Positions 26,643 through 34,771 of a stretch of 64,000 bases of DNA are shown piece by piece (positions within the stretch are counted from its first letter, which is position 1; each line of letters opens with the position of its first letter). The notes below the pieces were generated by a model. The model saw only the letters and a list, made by a program, of their open reading frames with translations, was not told the origin of the DNA and did not search any database. The DNA comes from Phaeobacter porticola (GTDB lineage Bacteria > Pseudomonadota > Alphaproteobacteria > Rhodobacterales > Rhodobacteraceae): the NCBI RefSeq assembly GCF_001888185.1, contig NZ_CP016365.1, forward strand, positions 154,459 through 218,458. The letters are read 5' to 3'. The translations under genes were made by a program, and so were the position numbers.

Positions 26643-27248
26643 ATGTCAACCGGTCAGCCCAAACCAACAAGGTTAGAGACCACTGCAAAACGGCGTCAAC
26701 AGATCCTTGAAGCCGCCGTTATGTGTTTTCTTGAAAATGGATATCATCAGACCGGCGTGCGCGATATCGCGACCCGCGCAGGGGTAAGCCTGGGCAATCT
26801 CTACAATCATTTTCCCGGAAAACATGATGTTCTGGTTGAGATCGCGGCCCTCGAGGAGCGAGAGCTTGAGCCCTTTGTCACCGCGCTGTCGCAACCGCGT
26901 GCCCCGCTGATACTGCTCGATACATTTGTGAAAACTTACGCCAGATACCTCGCCGTTCCTGAAAATGTCATCCTGGGGCTGGAAATCACCGGCGAAGCCA
27001 TTCGCAAGCCTGACATTGCCGAGTTGTTCCTGACCAATCGCAACCTCTTGGTTGCAGCACTCGCCAAGGTTCTAGAACGCGGCGTGCACGCAGGTGACAT
27101 GCGTGATGATCTGGTGCCCCAGGACACAGGCCAGATGATTTTAGAGGTCATCGAAGCCAGCGCCTATCGCAGCGTTCTGGAAAATGTGCCTCTGCGCCGG
27201 GTCCGTGGGAGCTTGCGAGACTTCATTGCCGCTGCAGTACGGGCCTGA
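26643..27248 (+). CDS. TetR family transcriptional regulator
   Basis: A 201-residue TetR regulator with the N-terminal helix-turn-helix (ILEAAVMCFLENGYHQTGVRDIATRAGVSLGNLYNHFPGK) and a ligand-binding C-terminal domain. AAGGA sits before the ATG. It is downstream of the AraC gene on the same strand, with a 99-base gap, and convergent with the PepSY gene. The target genes are not evident. Confidence 0.93.
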   Translation: MSTGQPKPTRLETTAKRRQQILEAAVMCFLENGYHQTGVRDIATRAGVSLGNLYNHFPGKHDVLVEIAALEERELEPFVTALSQPRAPLILLDTFVKTYARYLAVPENVILGLEITGEAIRKPDIAELFLTNRNLLVAALAKVLERGVHAGDMRDDLVPQDTGQMILEVIEASAYRSVLENVPLRRVRGSLRDFIAAAVRA

Positions 27249-27413
27249 TCCAATCCAGATACGCCACACCATTCATGTGACGTAGATCGGTTGGTAACGG
27301 ACAGTGACCCCTGATATTACGGTCTCCATTCCCGTTGAAGGCCAGCTGCGACCACGGCCAAAGTGGGCCAAGATGCGCATCACACGTAGTGGCGCGCATC
27401 TCTTGCCAATTCG

Positions 27414-28802
27414 TCAGGTCAACCTTTGGCGCAGTTGAGGCACCCGCGATAGGATGAGCAAATCCAATAGTAGCACAGTCAGTAGTGCCAGCCCGGCCAT
27501 CGGAAATGCCATGGATACGGCGAGCCCGACAAACACTGCCCCCCGCCAAAGCGGAAGCTCCTTGGGCATCGGCGGCGCAGACAGTCGGCGTGCTTTGACC
27601 GGACGACGCTTCCACCAAAGCACCACAGCACTCACACAAAGGAACAGCACGGAAACACAGACAAGCGTGTTTGCCAGAACGCTCCAAAGGCCCAGCGTTC
27701 CCATATGCAAAGCAATCCCAACAGCCATGGCTTTGCCCGCCCAAGAATAGTCGGCAAACTGCACATCTGCGAGGATCTTACCGGTATGGCGGTCGATGTG
27801 GACAGTGCGGTCAGAGGTTGGATTGTTGCTGTCCGTGCTCATGGAATCCCGACTGAGGGTCCAAACTCCGCTGTCGTTGCGTGGGACACTTAGTTGATAT
27901 CGCCCAGCAAAACCGATCTGACGCGCCAACGCATCTACACTGTCGAGATCGACGGGCATATCTGCAATTCCGATCACCCCAGCGTCGCTGCCCGAGGCAG
28001 GCATCGGGGTTTGCTCCAGCGCCCACGGCACCTCGCGACGCGCATGATCCATACTGGCGTGGGTGTCATCGGAAAGCGGTACGTTATCCCATTTTTCTGC
28101 GGGGAACTGGCTCCAGGCCTGCACCATCTTGCCGCCCCAGATACCAGCCCAAGCAAGGCCGGAGACGAGAAACAAGACAAGGAACAAAGAAACCCAGATG
28201 CCCGTTACACCATGCAGGGATTTCCACAGGCTGCGCCCGTGGCCTGGGCTTGGCAACAAGGCCCGACGCCATCCAATCGTGCGCGGCCACCACATGTATA
28301 GACCCGTCGCAATCAGCACGAGACTAAGAGACGCAGCCGTTTCCAACAGTCGGTCTCCGGTAACACCAAGCATCAGATCGCTGTGCAACCCGTCAGCAAA
28401 ATCATACCACCCACTGCGGCGTGGGAATGTTTCAACAACCTTCGCTGTGTAGGGATCAACCGCAACCATGATCGCATCACCATTGTGATCTACACGAAAC
28501 AATGCTGCCAGATCTGCCTCTCGCGGGGCCACATATTGTCTCAGTACTCCATCAGGGACGGTCGTCAGTGCGGCATCGGCTTGCACCGAAAGCGGTACCG
28601 CCTGCGCTTGCTGGACCACGGCGGTCAGTTCGCCGTCGCGCCCGTCAATCCAGGCGATCCACAGCATGGCAAGACCAGTCAAAGCCAAAGCTGTAAGAAA
28701 CGGGATGACAAACAGACCAGTGTAGAAATGCCACCTCCAGGCAGCGAAATACAGTTTTTGCGCGCGGCCTTCCGGCTGCGCGAGGGATTGAGACAGATTC
28801 AT
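27414..28802 (-). CDS. PepSY-associated membrane protein (PepSY_TM family)
   Basis: A 462-residue inner-membrane protein with four or five helices: near the N-terminus (WHFYTGLFVIPFLTALALTGLAML), two central ones (LLETAASLSLVLIATGLYMWWP; LHGVTGIWVSLFLVLFLVSGLAW) and a C-terminal pair. Large periplasmic PepSY-like segments contain VDPYTAKVVETFPR and VHIDRHTGKILADVQF. The His residues in WHFYTG, DGLHSD, LHGVTG and LHMGTLG could bind haem. Relatives act as reductases in siderophore or copper handling. GGAG seven bases before the ATG at 28802 sets the start. Confidence 0.88.
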   Translation of the reverse strand: MNLSQSLAQPEGRAQKLYFAAWRWHFYTGLFVIPFLTALALTGLAMLWIAWIDGRDGELTAVVQQAQAVPLSVQADAALTTVPDGVLRQYVAPREADLAALFRVDHNGDAIMVAVDPYTAKVVETFPRRSGWYDFADGLHSDLMLGVTGDRLLETAASLSLVLIATGLYMWWPRTIGWRRALLPSPGHGRSLWKSLHGVTGIWVSLFLVLFLVSGLAWAGIWGGKMVQAWSQFPAEKWDNVPLSDDTHASMDHARREVPWALEQTPMPASGSDAGVIGIADMPVDLDSVDALARQIGFAGRYQLSVPRNDSGVWTLSRDSMSTDSNNPTSDRTVHIDRHTGKILADVQFADYSWAGKAMAVGIALHMGTLGLWSVLANTLVCVSVLFLCVSAVVLWWKRRPVKARRLSAPPMPKELPLWRGAVFVGLAVSMAFPMAGLALLTVLLLDLLILSRVPQLRQRLT

Positions 28803-28859
28803 AAATTGGCTCCAGGCCGTTAGCTCTGGCATTTTGACAGAGCGGACATTTCATTGACG

Positions 28860-29240
28860 TCAGTAATAAGAAGCCAAAGTTGCCGGAGGTGCGCGGGTCG
28901 GATGAGAAGGATCAAGCCACCGAGCCTGCCGCAAAGGTTCCGCTAAGCGGGCCCGGGCCGCAGGGCGACGGGCCGATATCAGGCCGAGACCCGTCGGGTG
29001 ACTTGGGATCACCGCCGCAGCGACCAGTCGGCAAGCCTCGCATTTGGCAGGTGTCGCGTGGTTCGGATCAATGCTGCCACCGCAGAGATCACTGAGCGAG
29101 CCGCCAGCCGCGACGAAGTCCGCATAGTCCGCAGAGGCTTCGGCGCGATTGAAACTATGCGCAAAACCTGAACTGGCCATTGCCAGCATCAGAGCAAAGA
29201 CCATCGCAAGCCGAGGAAGGGTATGAGGCGCGAATCGCAT
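28860..29240 (-). CDS. Small secreted or membrane protein with a CxxC motif (DUF2946-like)
   Basis: This 126-residue protein has a signal-like helix (LPRLAMVFALMLAMASSGFAHS) and then Cys in DLCGGS and in the CEAC motif. The pattern resembles DUF2946 proteins found with PepSY membrane proteins in metal loci; that is recall, not a search. No strong ribosome site precedes the ATG at 29240, so the start is uncertain. It is upstream of the PepSY gene with a 57-base gap, likely one operon. Confidence 0.65.
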   Translation of the reverse strand: MRFAPHTLPRLAMVFALMLAMASSGFAHSFNRAEASADYADFVAAGGSLSDLCGGSIDPNHATPAKCEACRLVAAAVIPSHPTGLGLISARRPAARARLAEPLRQARWLDPSHPTRAPPATLASYY

Positions 29241-29487
29241 AGGTATTGTGGTAATTCGGCTGCGCGAGGATTGCGAGGGTTTGTGTCGGCTAGTCACCCA
29301 CATAGACCCATCCTCGGCTAAGAATAGAATAGCAGGAGACCTACCGATATCAGCCAAGGACCCATGTCAGGAAACAAAACTGAAATCCAACTTGATACTT
29401 GCGCTGAAGGACTGTCGAAAACCGGCATTAGGTCATTGCCTGTAGTCCGAACGCAAATGCGCCGCCCAGAGGACAGCGCATTTGGTA

Positions 29488-29832
29488 TTAGTCTTGATTG
29501 ACGTTGGCAGGGTTTCGCAATCGATCTCGCAGGTTGTGAAGTGTTACGACGGCACTGCTGTCTGCCAGGTTGATCCCACCAGTATCCACCGCAAGCTTAC
29601 GCAGTTCCTCGTAGAATTTTACCATTGCCGCCAGCGTTTGTACAACAAGATCAAAATCCTGAAGCGATTGCCGCTCTTCGCGAGTCGGCGGGGTACCACG
29701 TTCAAAGATCGTCAGCACTGTATCTTCAAGCGCCTGCACCTGTTGTTGCAGACGCAGCATTTCCGCGCGCGACACATCGCAAAGATCACTGATCGTATGA
29801 CCCTTCGGCGGTGGTGTCGATTGCATGTTCAT
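29488..29832 (-). CDS. Small coiled-coil protein at the end of the chemotaxis operon
   Basis: A 114-residue, Cys-poor, helical protein with a likely coiled coil (SRAEMLRLQQQVQALEDTVLTIFE) and a second helical stretch. It overlaps the cheY stop by ATGA, so it belongs to the chemotaxis operon. I do not recognise the family. A CheZ-like or scaffold role can be imagined, but the CheZ catalytic Gln motif was not seen. Confidence 0.75.
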   Translation of the reverse strand: MNMQSTPPPKGHTISDLCDVSRAEMLRLQQQVQALEDTVLTIFERGTPPTREERQSLQDFDLVVQTLAAMVKFYEELRKLAVDTGGINLADSSAVVTLHNLRDRLRNPANVNQD

Positions 29833-30215
29833 AGGCGCCCGACCACTTGTTCAATTGCCTGCTTCATCGTCGCAACGGTAAATGGCTTACGAATGATATT
29901 GTTCATCGCAAGGCGGCGACCGACTTCAACGATTTCTGGCGTAGGTTTGCCCGTCACCAGAATAAAACCCACACGCTGTGTCACGCGATGCTCGCGCAGC
30001 GCTTTCAGCAGTCCAAGCCCATCCATACCCGGCATGTTGTAATCGGACAGCACCAGGTGAACTGGGTTCGCAACGAGCTTTTGAAATGCCGATTGCCCAT
30101 TATTTTCAACCATGTAGTTGCTGACGCCCAGCTCATCCAGACACTGGGTTAGGATGCCCCGGCTGGTGGACATATCGTCAACAACCATTACGCGCAGAGA
30201 GTCTTTCAAGCTCAT
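29829..30215 (-). CDS. cheY: CheY-like single-domain response regulator
   Basis: A 128-residue receiver domain. Phospho-acceptor Asp58 lies in VLSDYNMPGMDG, the acidic pair is in VVDDMS, the Thr in LVTGK and the Lys in IRKPF, so it is complete. GAGGA eight bases before the ATG at 30215 sets the start. It follows cheR (their frames lie 37 bases apart) and precedes a small helical protein. It probably carries the CheA signal to the flagellar motor. Confidence 0.92.
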   Translation of the reverse strand: MSLKDSLRVMVVDDMSTSRGILTQCLDELGVSNYMVENNGQSAFQKLVANPVHLVLSDYNMPGMDGLGLLKALREHRVTQRVGFILVTGKPTPEIVEVGRRLAMNNIIRKPFTVATMKQAIEQVVGRL

Positions 30216-30252
30216 TTTTAGTTCCTCATTTTCTCTTTTTGTGCCGGACTGC

Positions 30253-31116
30253 TCAAGTGTTCCCACCGGCAGGAGAGTTTAAGTAAGTAGTGATTCCAAC
30301 AGTTTGTAGCGCCGATGCCGCCGGACCGGACATCCGTTCAGAGTGACCGATGAACAGATATCCCCCTGGATTGAGACTTCGCTGAAACGCATGCCAGACC
30401 TTTTGCTGGGTCGGTGTATCGAAGTAGATCGCAACGTTTCGACAGAAAATAGCATCGAACTTGCCCTTAAACGGAAAGGGCTCGATCAGGTTCAAAACCC
30501 CAAACGTCAGTAGCGCACGCAGGTCATCGCGGATTGCACCGTCCTGGCCTTGGATATTGTAGTAACCACTGTATTCCTTTGGGATCTGCGACAATTCATC
30601 CGCGGAGTATCGCGCCGCCGATGCCTTTCGGACCACCACCGGATCGATATCCGTCCCAAGGATTTTGACATCCAGCTTTTCGATATCGGGGCACAGGGAT
30701 TTCAGCACCATGGCAATGGTGTAGGGTTCCTGCCCGTTCGAACAGCCCGCCGACCAGATCCGTACCCGGTCCCCGCGCCTCGCCTTTTCTAGAAGCGGCG
30801 GCAGCGTATCGTTGCGCAACGTCTCAAAGTGATGCGGCTCGCGAAAAAACTGCGTCACGTTTGTCGTTAATAGAGACAGCAGCTCACTGCGCTCGGCATC
30901 CGCGTTCGGGCCATTCAATTCCTTAAGGTAGGATTTGAAATCGCTATAGTTCAGTTTGCGCAACCGCCGCGCCAAGCGCGAAGAAACCAGCGGTTTCTTA
31001 CTGCTCGACATAGCCAGCCCAAAGTGCTTGTGCGCAAATTCGGCGATAGATTCAAAGTCCTGATCTGACAGGGTAAATCCATCCGCACGAGAATCAATGG
31101 GGTTCGCTATGGTCAC
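30253..31116 (-). CDS. cheR: CheR chemoreceptor glutamate methyltransferase
   Basis: A 287-residue S-adenosylmethionine-dependent methyltransferase. The N-terminal all-helical CheR domain (about residues 15-75) ends in LLTTNVTQFFREPHHF, and the catalytic domain has the SAM motif WSAGCSNGQEPYTIAM and ILGTDID, then FDAIFCRNVAIYFD. It methylates the receptor for adaptation. The start overlaps the cheW stop (ATGA). Confidence 0.95.
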   Translation of the reverse strand: MTIANPIDSRADGFTLSDQDFESIAEFAHKHFGLAMSSSKKPLVSSRLARRLRKLNYSDFKSYLKELNGPNADAERSELLSLLTTNVTQFFREPHHFETLRNDTLPPLLEKARRGDRVRIWSAGCSNGQEPYTIAMVLKSLCPDIEKLDVKILGTDIDPVVVRKASAARYSADELSQIPKEYSGYYNIQGQDGAIRDDLRALLTFGVLNLIEPFPFKGKFDAIFCRNVAIYFDTPTQQKVWHAFQRSLNPGGYLFIGHSERMSGPAASALQTVGITTYLNSPAGGNT

Positions 31117-31601
31117 GAGATCACCTGTTCCGGTACAGTAATGACGGCATCCAGATTGATGATCCGCACCATGGTATCATCATGAGAAATGATGCCTTGG
31201 ATGTAATCCATAGTGTTGCGACTATCGACCGGCGGGGTGTCCTGAATGTCATCCGGGTTGATCGAGATTATCTCTGATACGGATTCAGCCAACAAACCAA
31301 CAGGTTTGCCATGAACAGAGACAACGATAACAACGTTGCGCTCGCTGGCTTCGGTTTGTTGCAACCCAAATCGTGCCGAGAGGTCGTAGATAGGGATCAC
31401 CGCGCCACGCAGATTCATAACCCCCAATACGTCCGCTGGAGCATGGGGTAGAATTGTAACCGGAGACCAACGCCGAATTTCCCGGATCTGGGTGATTTTC
31501 AAGCAGAACGCCTGGCCAGCAACGGTGAAACTGACAAATTCGCTGTGCTCGGCGTGTTTGATTTCCGAATCGTCATATTTGGCTTCAGCTTGCGATTGCA
31601 T
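31113..31601 (-). CDS. cheW: CheW coupling protein
   Basis: A 162-residue CheW protein joining CheA to the receptor. The domain covers about residues 20-155, with FCLKITQIREIRRW, VLGVMNLRGAVIPIYDL and GLLAESVSEII. GGAG eight bases before the ATG at 31601 supports the start, which lies inside the end of cheA. Confidence 0.95.
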   Translation of the reverse strand: MQSQAEAKYDDSEIKHAEHSEFVSFTVAGQAFCLKITQIREIRRWSPVTILPHAPADVLGVMNLRGAVIPIYDLSARFGLQQTEASERNVVIVVSVHGKPVGLLAESVSEIISINPDDIQDTPPVDSRNTMDYIQGIISHDDTMVRIINLDAVITVPEQVIS

Positions 31602-33723
31602 TGCTAATTCTCCGCTCTGTGTCGAACGCGGCTGCAGAAGGTGAAGCCGCAAGAATACTTTCGGGATCTAGGATCATGGCGATCTTGCCGTCGCCAAGGA
31701 TGGTTGCAGCCGCGACGCCCGGAATATTCCCACAAACGCCATCCAGGCTCTTGATGACCACCTGGCGCTGATCGTGGATGTCATCCACCGCCAATGCGCT
31801 GCGTTGACCTGTTTCCGTTTCCACCAGTAGATAAACACCAGGTGGCTGATCATGATCGCCTTTGCACAGACCCAATGCGCTGCCGACATCGCAGACGGGA
31901 ACAAAGTTTCCCCTGATCGACAGCAGCGTTCCGTCTGCGCCAAGATTGTTGACCATGTCGTCACTACCGCGCATTGTTTCAACAATTGATGTGATCGGAA
32001 CCACCATGGTTTGATCGGCCACGGATACGACCATGCCATCCATGACGGCTAGCGTCAGCGGAAGGATAATGGTGAACACGGATCCTTTACCAGGTGTGGA
32101 GGAAATGTTGATCCTCCCCCCCAGCGCCGTGACCGCGTTCTTCACAACGTCCATGCCGACCCCGCGACCTGAGAGATTTGAAATCTCTTTCGCAGTGGAA
32201 AACCCGGGCAAGAACAGCAAGTTGTCGATCTCACCATCTGTCAGCTCGGCATTTTCTGGGATCAGACCCTTGTCGATAGCGATCTGTTTGACCCGTGGGC
32301 GATTCACCCCAGCGCCATCATCCTTGATTTCGATGCAAACGCTGCCGGATCGATGAGATGCTGACAACCGGATTTCACCGCTGCGGTTTTTGCCGACGGC
32401 TTCGCGATCCTCGGGTTTTTCAACACCATGGTCCACAGCGTTGCGCAAGATATGCGTCAACGGATCTGACAGTCGCTCGATGACCGTCTTGTCGACCTCG
32501 GTATTCTCGCCCTCGGTAATCAGCTTGGCCGTTTTGCCAGTTGCGGCAGAGGCTTCGCGGACAATCCGCGCCATCCGCTGGAATAGCGGCTTGACCGGCT
32601 GTGCGCGAATGGACATGACGCCTTCCTGGATGTCACGGGCCAGATTCTTAAAGCCTTCCAGCTCGGTTTCAACATCCCTCAGATCTGCCACATCCAAATT
32701 GGCAATCTGTTGGGCAAGCATCGAATGGTTGATGATCAGCTCACCAACGGCGTTGATCAGACGGTCAACCCGTTCAAGGTCAACCCTCAGCGTCGGATTG
32801 GGTCCACCACGCTGCTCTGATTTCGCGGCCTCAGCTTTTGGTGCCGCGGCTTTGGCGGCTACCGGGGCCGCATCGGCCTCCGGTTCAGGGGCTGAGACCG
32901 GCGGTTCAAAAGGGACAGTCACCTGATCACCACCTTCCTCCGGAGCGGTACCGAATGCCGCCTCCAGCGCAGCTAGGGCGTTGGCCTCGTCTTCGTCGTC
33001 CATATCGGATTCAATAGACAGCTCGCAAAGCCCCTCAACGAACTCAAAGACCGACTCAATCGCCGACTTAGACTCGGCCGTGGTCAACGTCAGACTCCAG
33101 ATGAGGTAGCTCTCATCAGTGTCCAGCGCATCAAAGCCAGGCAGTTCACTTTCATCAAGTGTGACCTCAAGCGTGCCGAGGTCTGCTAGCGTTTGAAACA
33201 AGAAGTACGGTTCATTTCCGGTCCCATACATATCTTTCAGTGGATGAAAGCGGATCGAGTAAACCCGTTCTTGTTCGACCTCGATCGGCGCCATTTCAAA
33301 GGCGCCGCCCAATCCCATGGGCTGAAAGACTACCTCTTCTTCTTCCTCATCGATGTACTCTTCGAGCGCAGACACGAGCACATCATTATGTGCCTCATCA
33401 ACGCTGCCGCCATCACGAGAAGTCGAAACAAGATCAGCAAGGTGATCGCTACAGCGCAGCAGCAGCTGGATCAGCTTGGTATCAAGACCCAGCCGATTGG
33501 CACGCACCTCGTCAAACACTGTTTCGAACTTGTGGGCAAAGGCGACCAGGTCATCCAGACCAAACGCACCAGCGCCCCCTTTGATCGAATGGACCGCTCG
33601 AAAGACGGCATTCACCACCTCAGAGTCATGATCGCCACCTTCGATGGCGGTCAAACCCTCATCCATTGCTTCGAGGAGTTCTTCGCACTCCTCAAAGAAT
33701 GTGTCCTGTATCGACCCCGCCAT
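31585..33723 (-). CDS. cheA: CheA chemotaxis histidine kinase
   Basis: A 712-residue kinase. The HPt domain has phospho-acceptor His45 (AVHSIKGGAGAFG). A response-regulator-binding segment lies at about 155-240, followed by an Ala/Pro/Glu-rich linker. The dimerisation helix (LINAVGELIINHSML), the HATPase domain (HILRNAVDHGVEKPEDR; GRGVGMDVVK) and a CheW-like domain from about 560 follow. All catalytic parts are present. It sits between the cheY at 33725 and cheW in a tight operon. Confidence 0.96.
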   Translation of the reverse strand: MAGSIQDTFFEECEELLEAMDEGLTAIEGGDHDSEVVNAVFRAVHSIKGGAGAFGLDDLVAFAHKFETVFDEVRANRLGLDTKLIQLLLRCSDHLADLVSTSRDGGSVDEAHNDVLVSALEEYIDEEEEEVVFQPMGLGGAFEMAPIEVEQERVYSIRFHPLKDMYGTGNEPYFLFQTLADLGTLEVTLDESELPGFDALDTDESYLIWSLTLTTAESKSAIESVFEFVEGLCELSIESDMDDEDEANALAALEAAFGTAPEEGGDQVTVPFEPPVSAPEPEADAAPVAAKAAAPKAEAAKSEQRGGPNPTLRVDLERVDRLINAVGELIINHSMLAQQIANLDVADLRDVETELEGFKNLARDIQEGVMSIRAQPVKPLFQRMARIVREASAATGKTAKLITEGENTEVDKTVIERLSDPLTHILRNAVDHGVEKPEDREAVGKNRSGEIRLSASHRSGSVCIEIKDDGAGVNRPRVKQIAIDKGLIPENAELTDGEIDNLLFLPGFSTAKEISNLSGRGVGMDVVKNAVTALGGRINISSTPGKGSVFTIILPLTLAVMDGMVVSVADQTMVVPITSIVETMRGSDDMVNNLGADGTLLSIRGNFVPVCDVGSALGLCKGDHDQPPGVYLLVETETGQRSALAVDDIHDQRQVVIKSLDGVCGNIPGVAAATILGDGKIAMILDPESILAASPSAAAFDTERRISNAIAS

Positions 33724-33724
33724 C

Positions 33725-34099
33725 TTAGGCCGCCGCCCCGGTCACACGCTTCAGCGCGAAGATAAGAGACGCGTCATCAAATGGCTTGGTGATCCAACCG
33801 GTTGCTCCGGCACCGCGGGCACGAGCTTTTAGCTCGGGCGCGCTTTCTGTGGTCAACACCAGGATCGGAACCTTGGAATTGATCCCATCACCGCGCAGCT
33901 CTTCAATGACTCCAAAGCCATCGAGGTTGGGCATGTTGATGTCGGTGATCACCACATCCGGCGCCACATCGGCATACATGTCTACACCTTCGCGGCCATC
34001 TACGGCGCAGTGATATTCAAAGCCGGCCTCTTCGAGAGCGGCGGCCAGGAGATTCCGGATGGTGCGGGAATCGTCGATTGCCAGAACTTTGGTCTTCAT
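33725..34099 (-). CDS. cheY: CheY-like single-domain response regulator (second copy)
   Basis: A 124-residue receiver: acidic pair in AIDDSRTIR, Asp53 in VITDINMPNLDG, Thr in LVLTTES, and Lys in ITKPFDD. All five functional positions are kept. It overlaps the STAS gene (ATGA) and ends one base before the cheA start. Two CheY proteins served by one CheA may be a motor regulator and a phosphate sink. Confidence 0.94.
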   Translation of the reverse strand: MKTKVLAIDDSRTIRNLLAAALEEAGFEYHCAVDGREGVDMYADVAPDVVITDINMPNLDGFGVIEELRGDGINSKVPILVLTTESAPELKARARGAGATGWITKPFDDASLIFALKRVTGAAA

Positions 34100-34383
34100 G
34101 CTGTTTCCTCATCTTCAAATCGGGTGGGCTCGAGCCCCAGAAGAGTGAGCGATTTCCGGCACCCCTCGGTTATCCTGGCGACTGAAAAGCCCAGCCCCTC
34201 TGACCGCCATTGTTGTTCTGCACTCAGTAGAAGTTGCAGGCAGCGTGACGGCATGACCGCCACATTGCTGCAATCAATCTCCACTGCCTGAGTGTGCGCC
34301 CCGCGCAAGAATGCGATCAGCGGCTCGAGGTCCGAGAAGGCATTGGGCAGGTCCAAGATATGTTTTTGCGTTTCCGTCGTCAT
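34096..34383 (-). CDS. STAS domain protein of the chemotaxis operon
   Basis: A 95-residue protein with a STAS-like fold: VEIDCSNVAVMPSRCLQLLLSAEQQW matches the usual strand-loop-helix. The Ser in MPSRC is at the place where anti-sigma-factor antagonists carry their phosphorylated Ser/Thr. It is the first gene of the minus-strand chemotaxis operon. The frame is open back to 34536, but the upstream part has no domain, and the ATG at 34383 gives a normal STAS length. Confidence 0.82.
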   Translation of the reverse strand: MTTETQKHILDLPNAFSDLEPLIAFLRGAHTQAVEIDCSNVAVMPSRCLQLLLSAEQQWRSEGLGFSVARITEGCRKSLTLLGLEPTRFEDEETA

Positions 34384-34771
34384 GGTCAGCGATTCGCACC
34401 CCCGTGTTCGGCGACAGGTTTCAAGTCGATGAGCTAGGAGTAGACTGCGGGCCTTAACATTTGATTGCCGTGCCCCCCTGTCCAGCGCCAGAATGGACGT
34501 GGATTTAGCTGCAAAAACCAACTTGAATTTCGGCAAATTTTAGCGATCCGCTGCTGCGGCAGATTTTAGCGCAAGCTGACACCAGAAACACTGAGCCCCA
34601 CCAGAGCGTGGTATATTAATACGGTGTAGATCTGCAAAATTGCTACTGATTTAGCCGTGAAACTACTGTGAAAAACCAATCGCGCGTAAGGTCGAAATTA
34701 ACTCCTAGCAGGCATCAAGGGACAAAGGAGAGGTCACCATTCTCTCTTTGTGCCTGTGAATGGAGTATCCG
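34384..34771. promoter_or_regulatory. 388-base divergent region between the chemotaxis operon and the chemoreceptor gene
   Basis: No gene was found here. It must hold promoters for both the STAS-to-cheY operon (minus) and the chemoreceptor (plus). AT-rich stretches near 34525-34560 and 34600-34660 are likely promoter areas. The last 50 bases contain a hairpin just before the receptor ribosome site, listed separately. A minus-strand open frame runs into it (34384-34536) but looks non-coding. Confidence 0.55.
34722..34751 (+). promoter_or_regulatory. Leader hairpin before the chemoreceptor start
   Basis: ACAAAG(g)AGAG at 34722-34732 pairs with CTCTCTTTGT at 34742-34751, a 10-bp stem with one bulged G and a 9-base loop. 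The left arm holds AAAGGAG, a perfect ribosome-site sequence with no good start after it. The real receptor site (GGAG, 34762-34765) begins ten bases after the hairpin. It may tune mRNA stability or translation. Confidence 0.5.
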
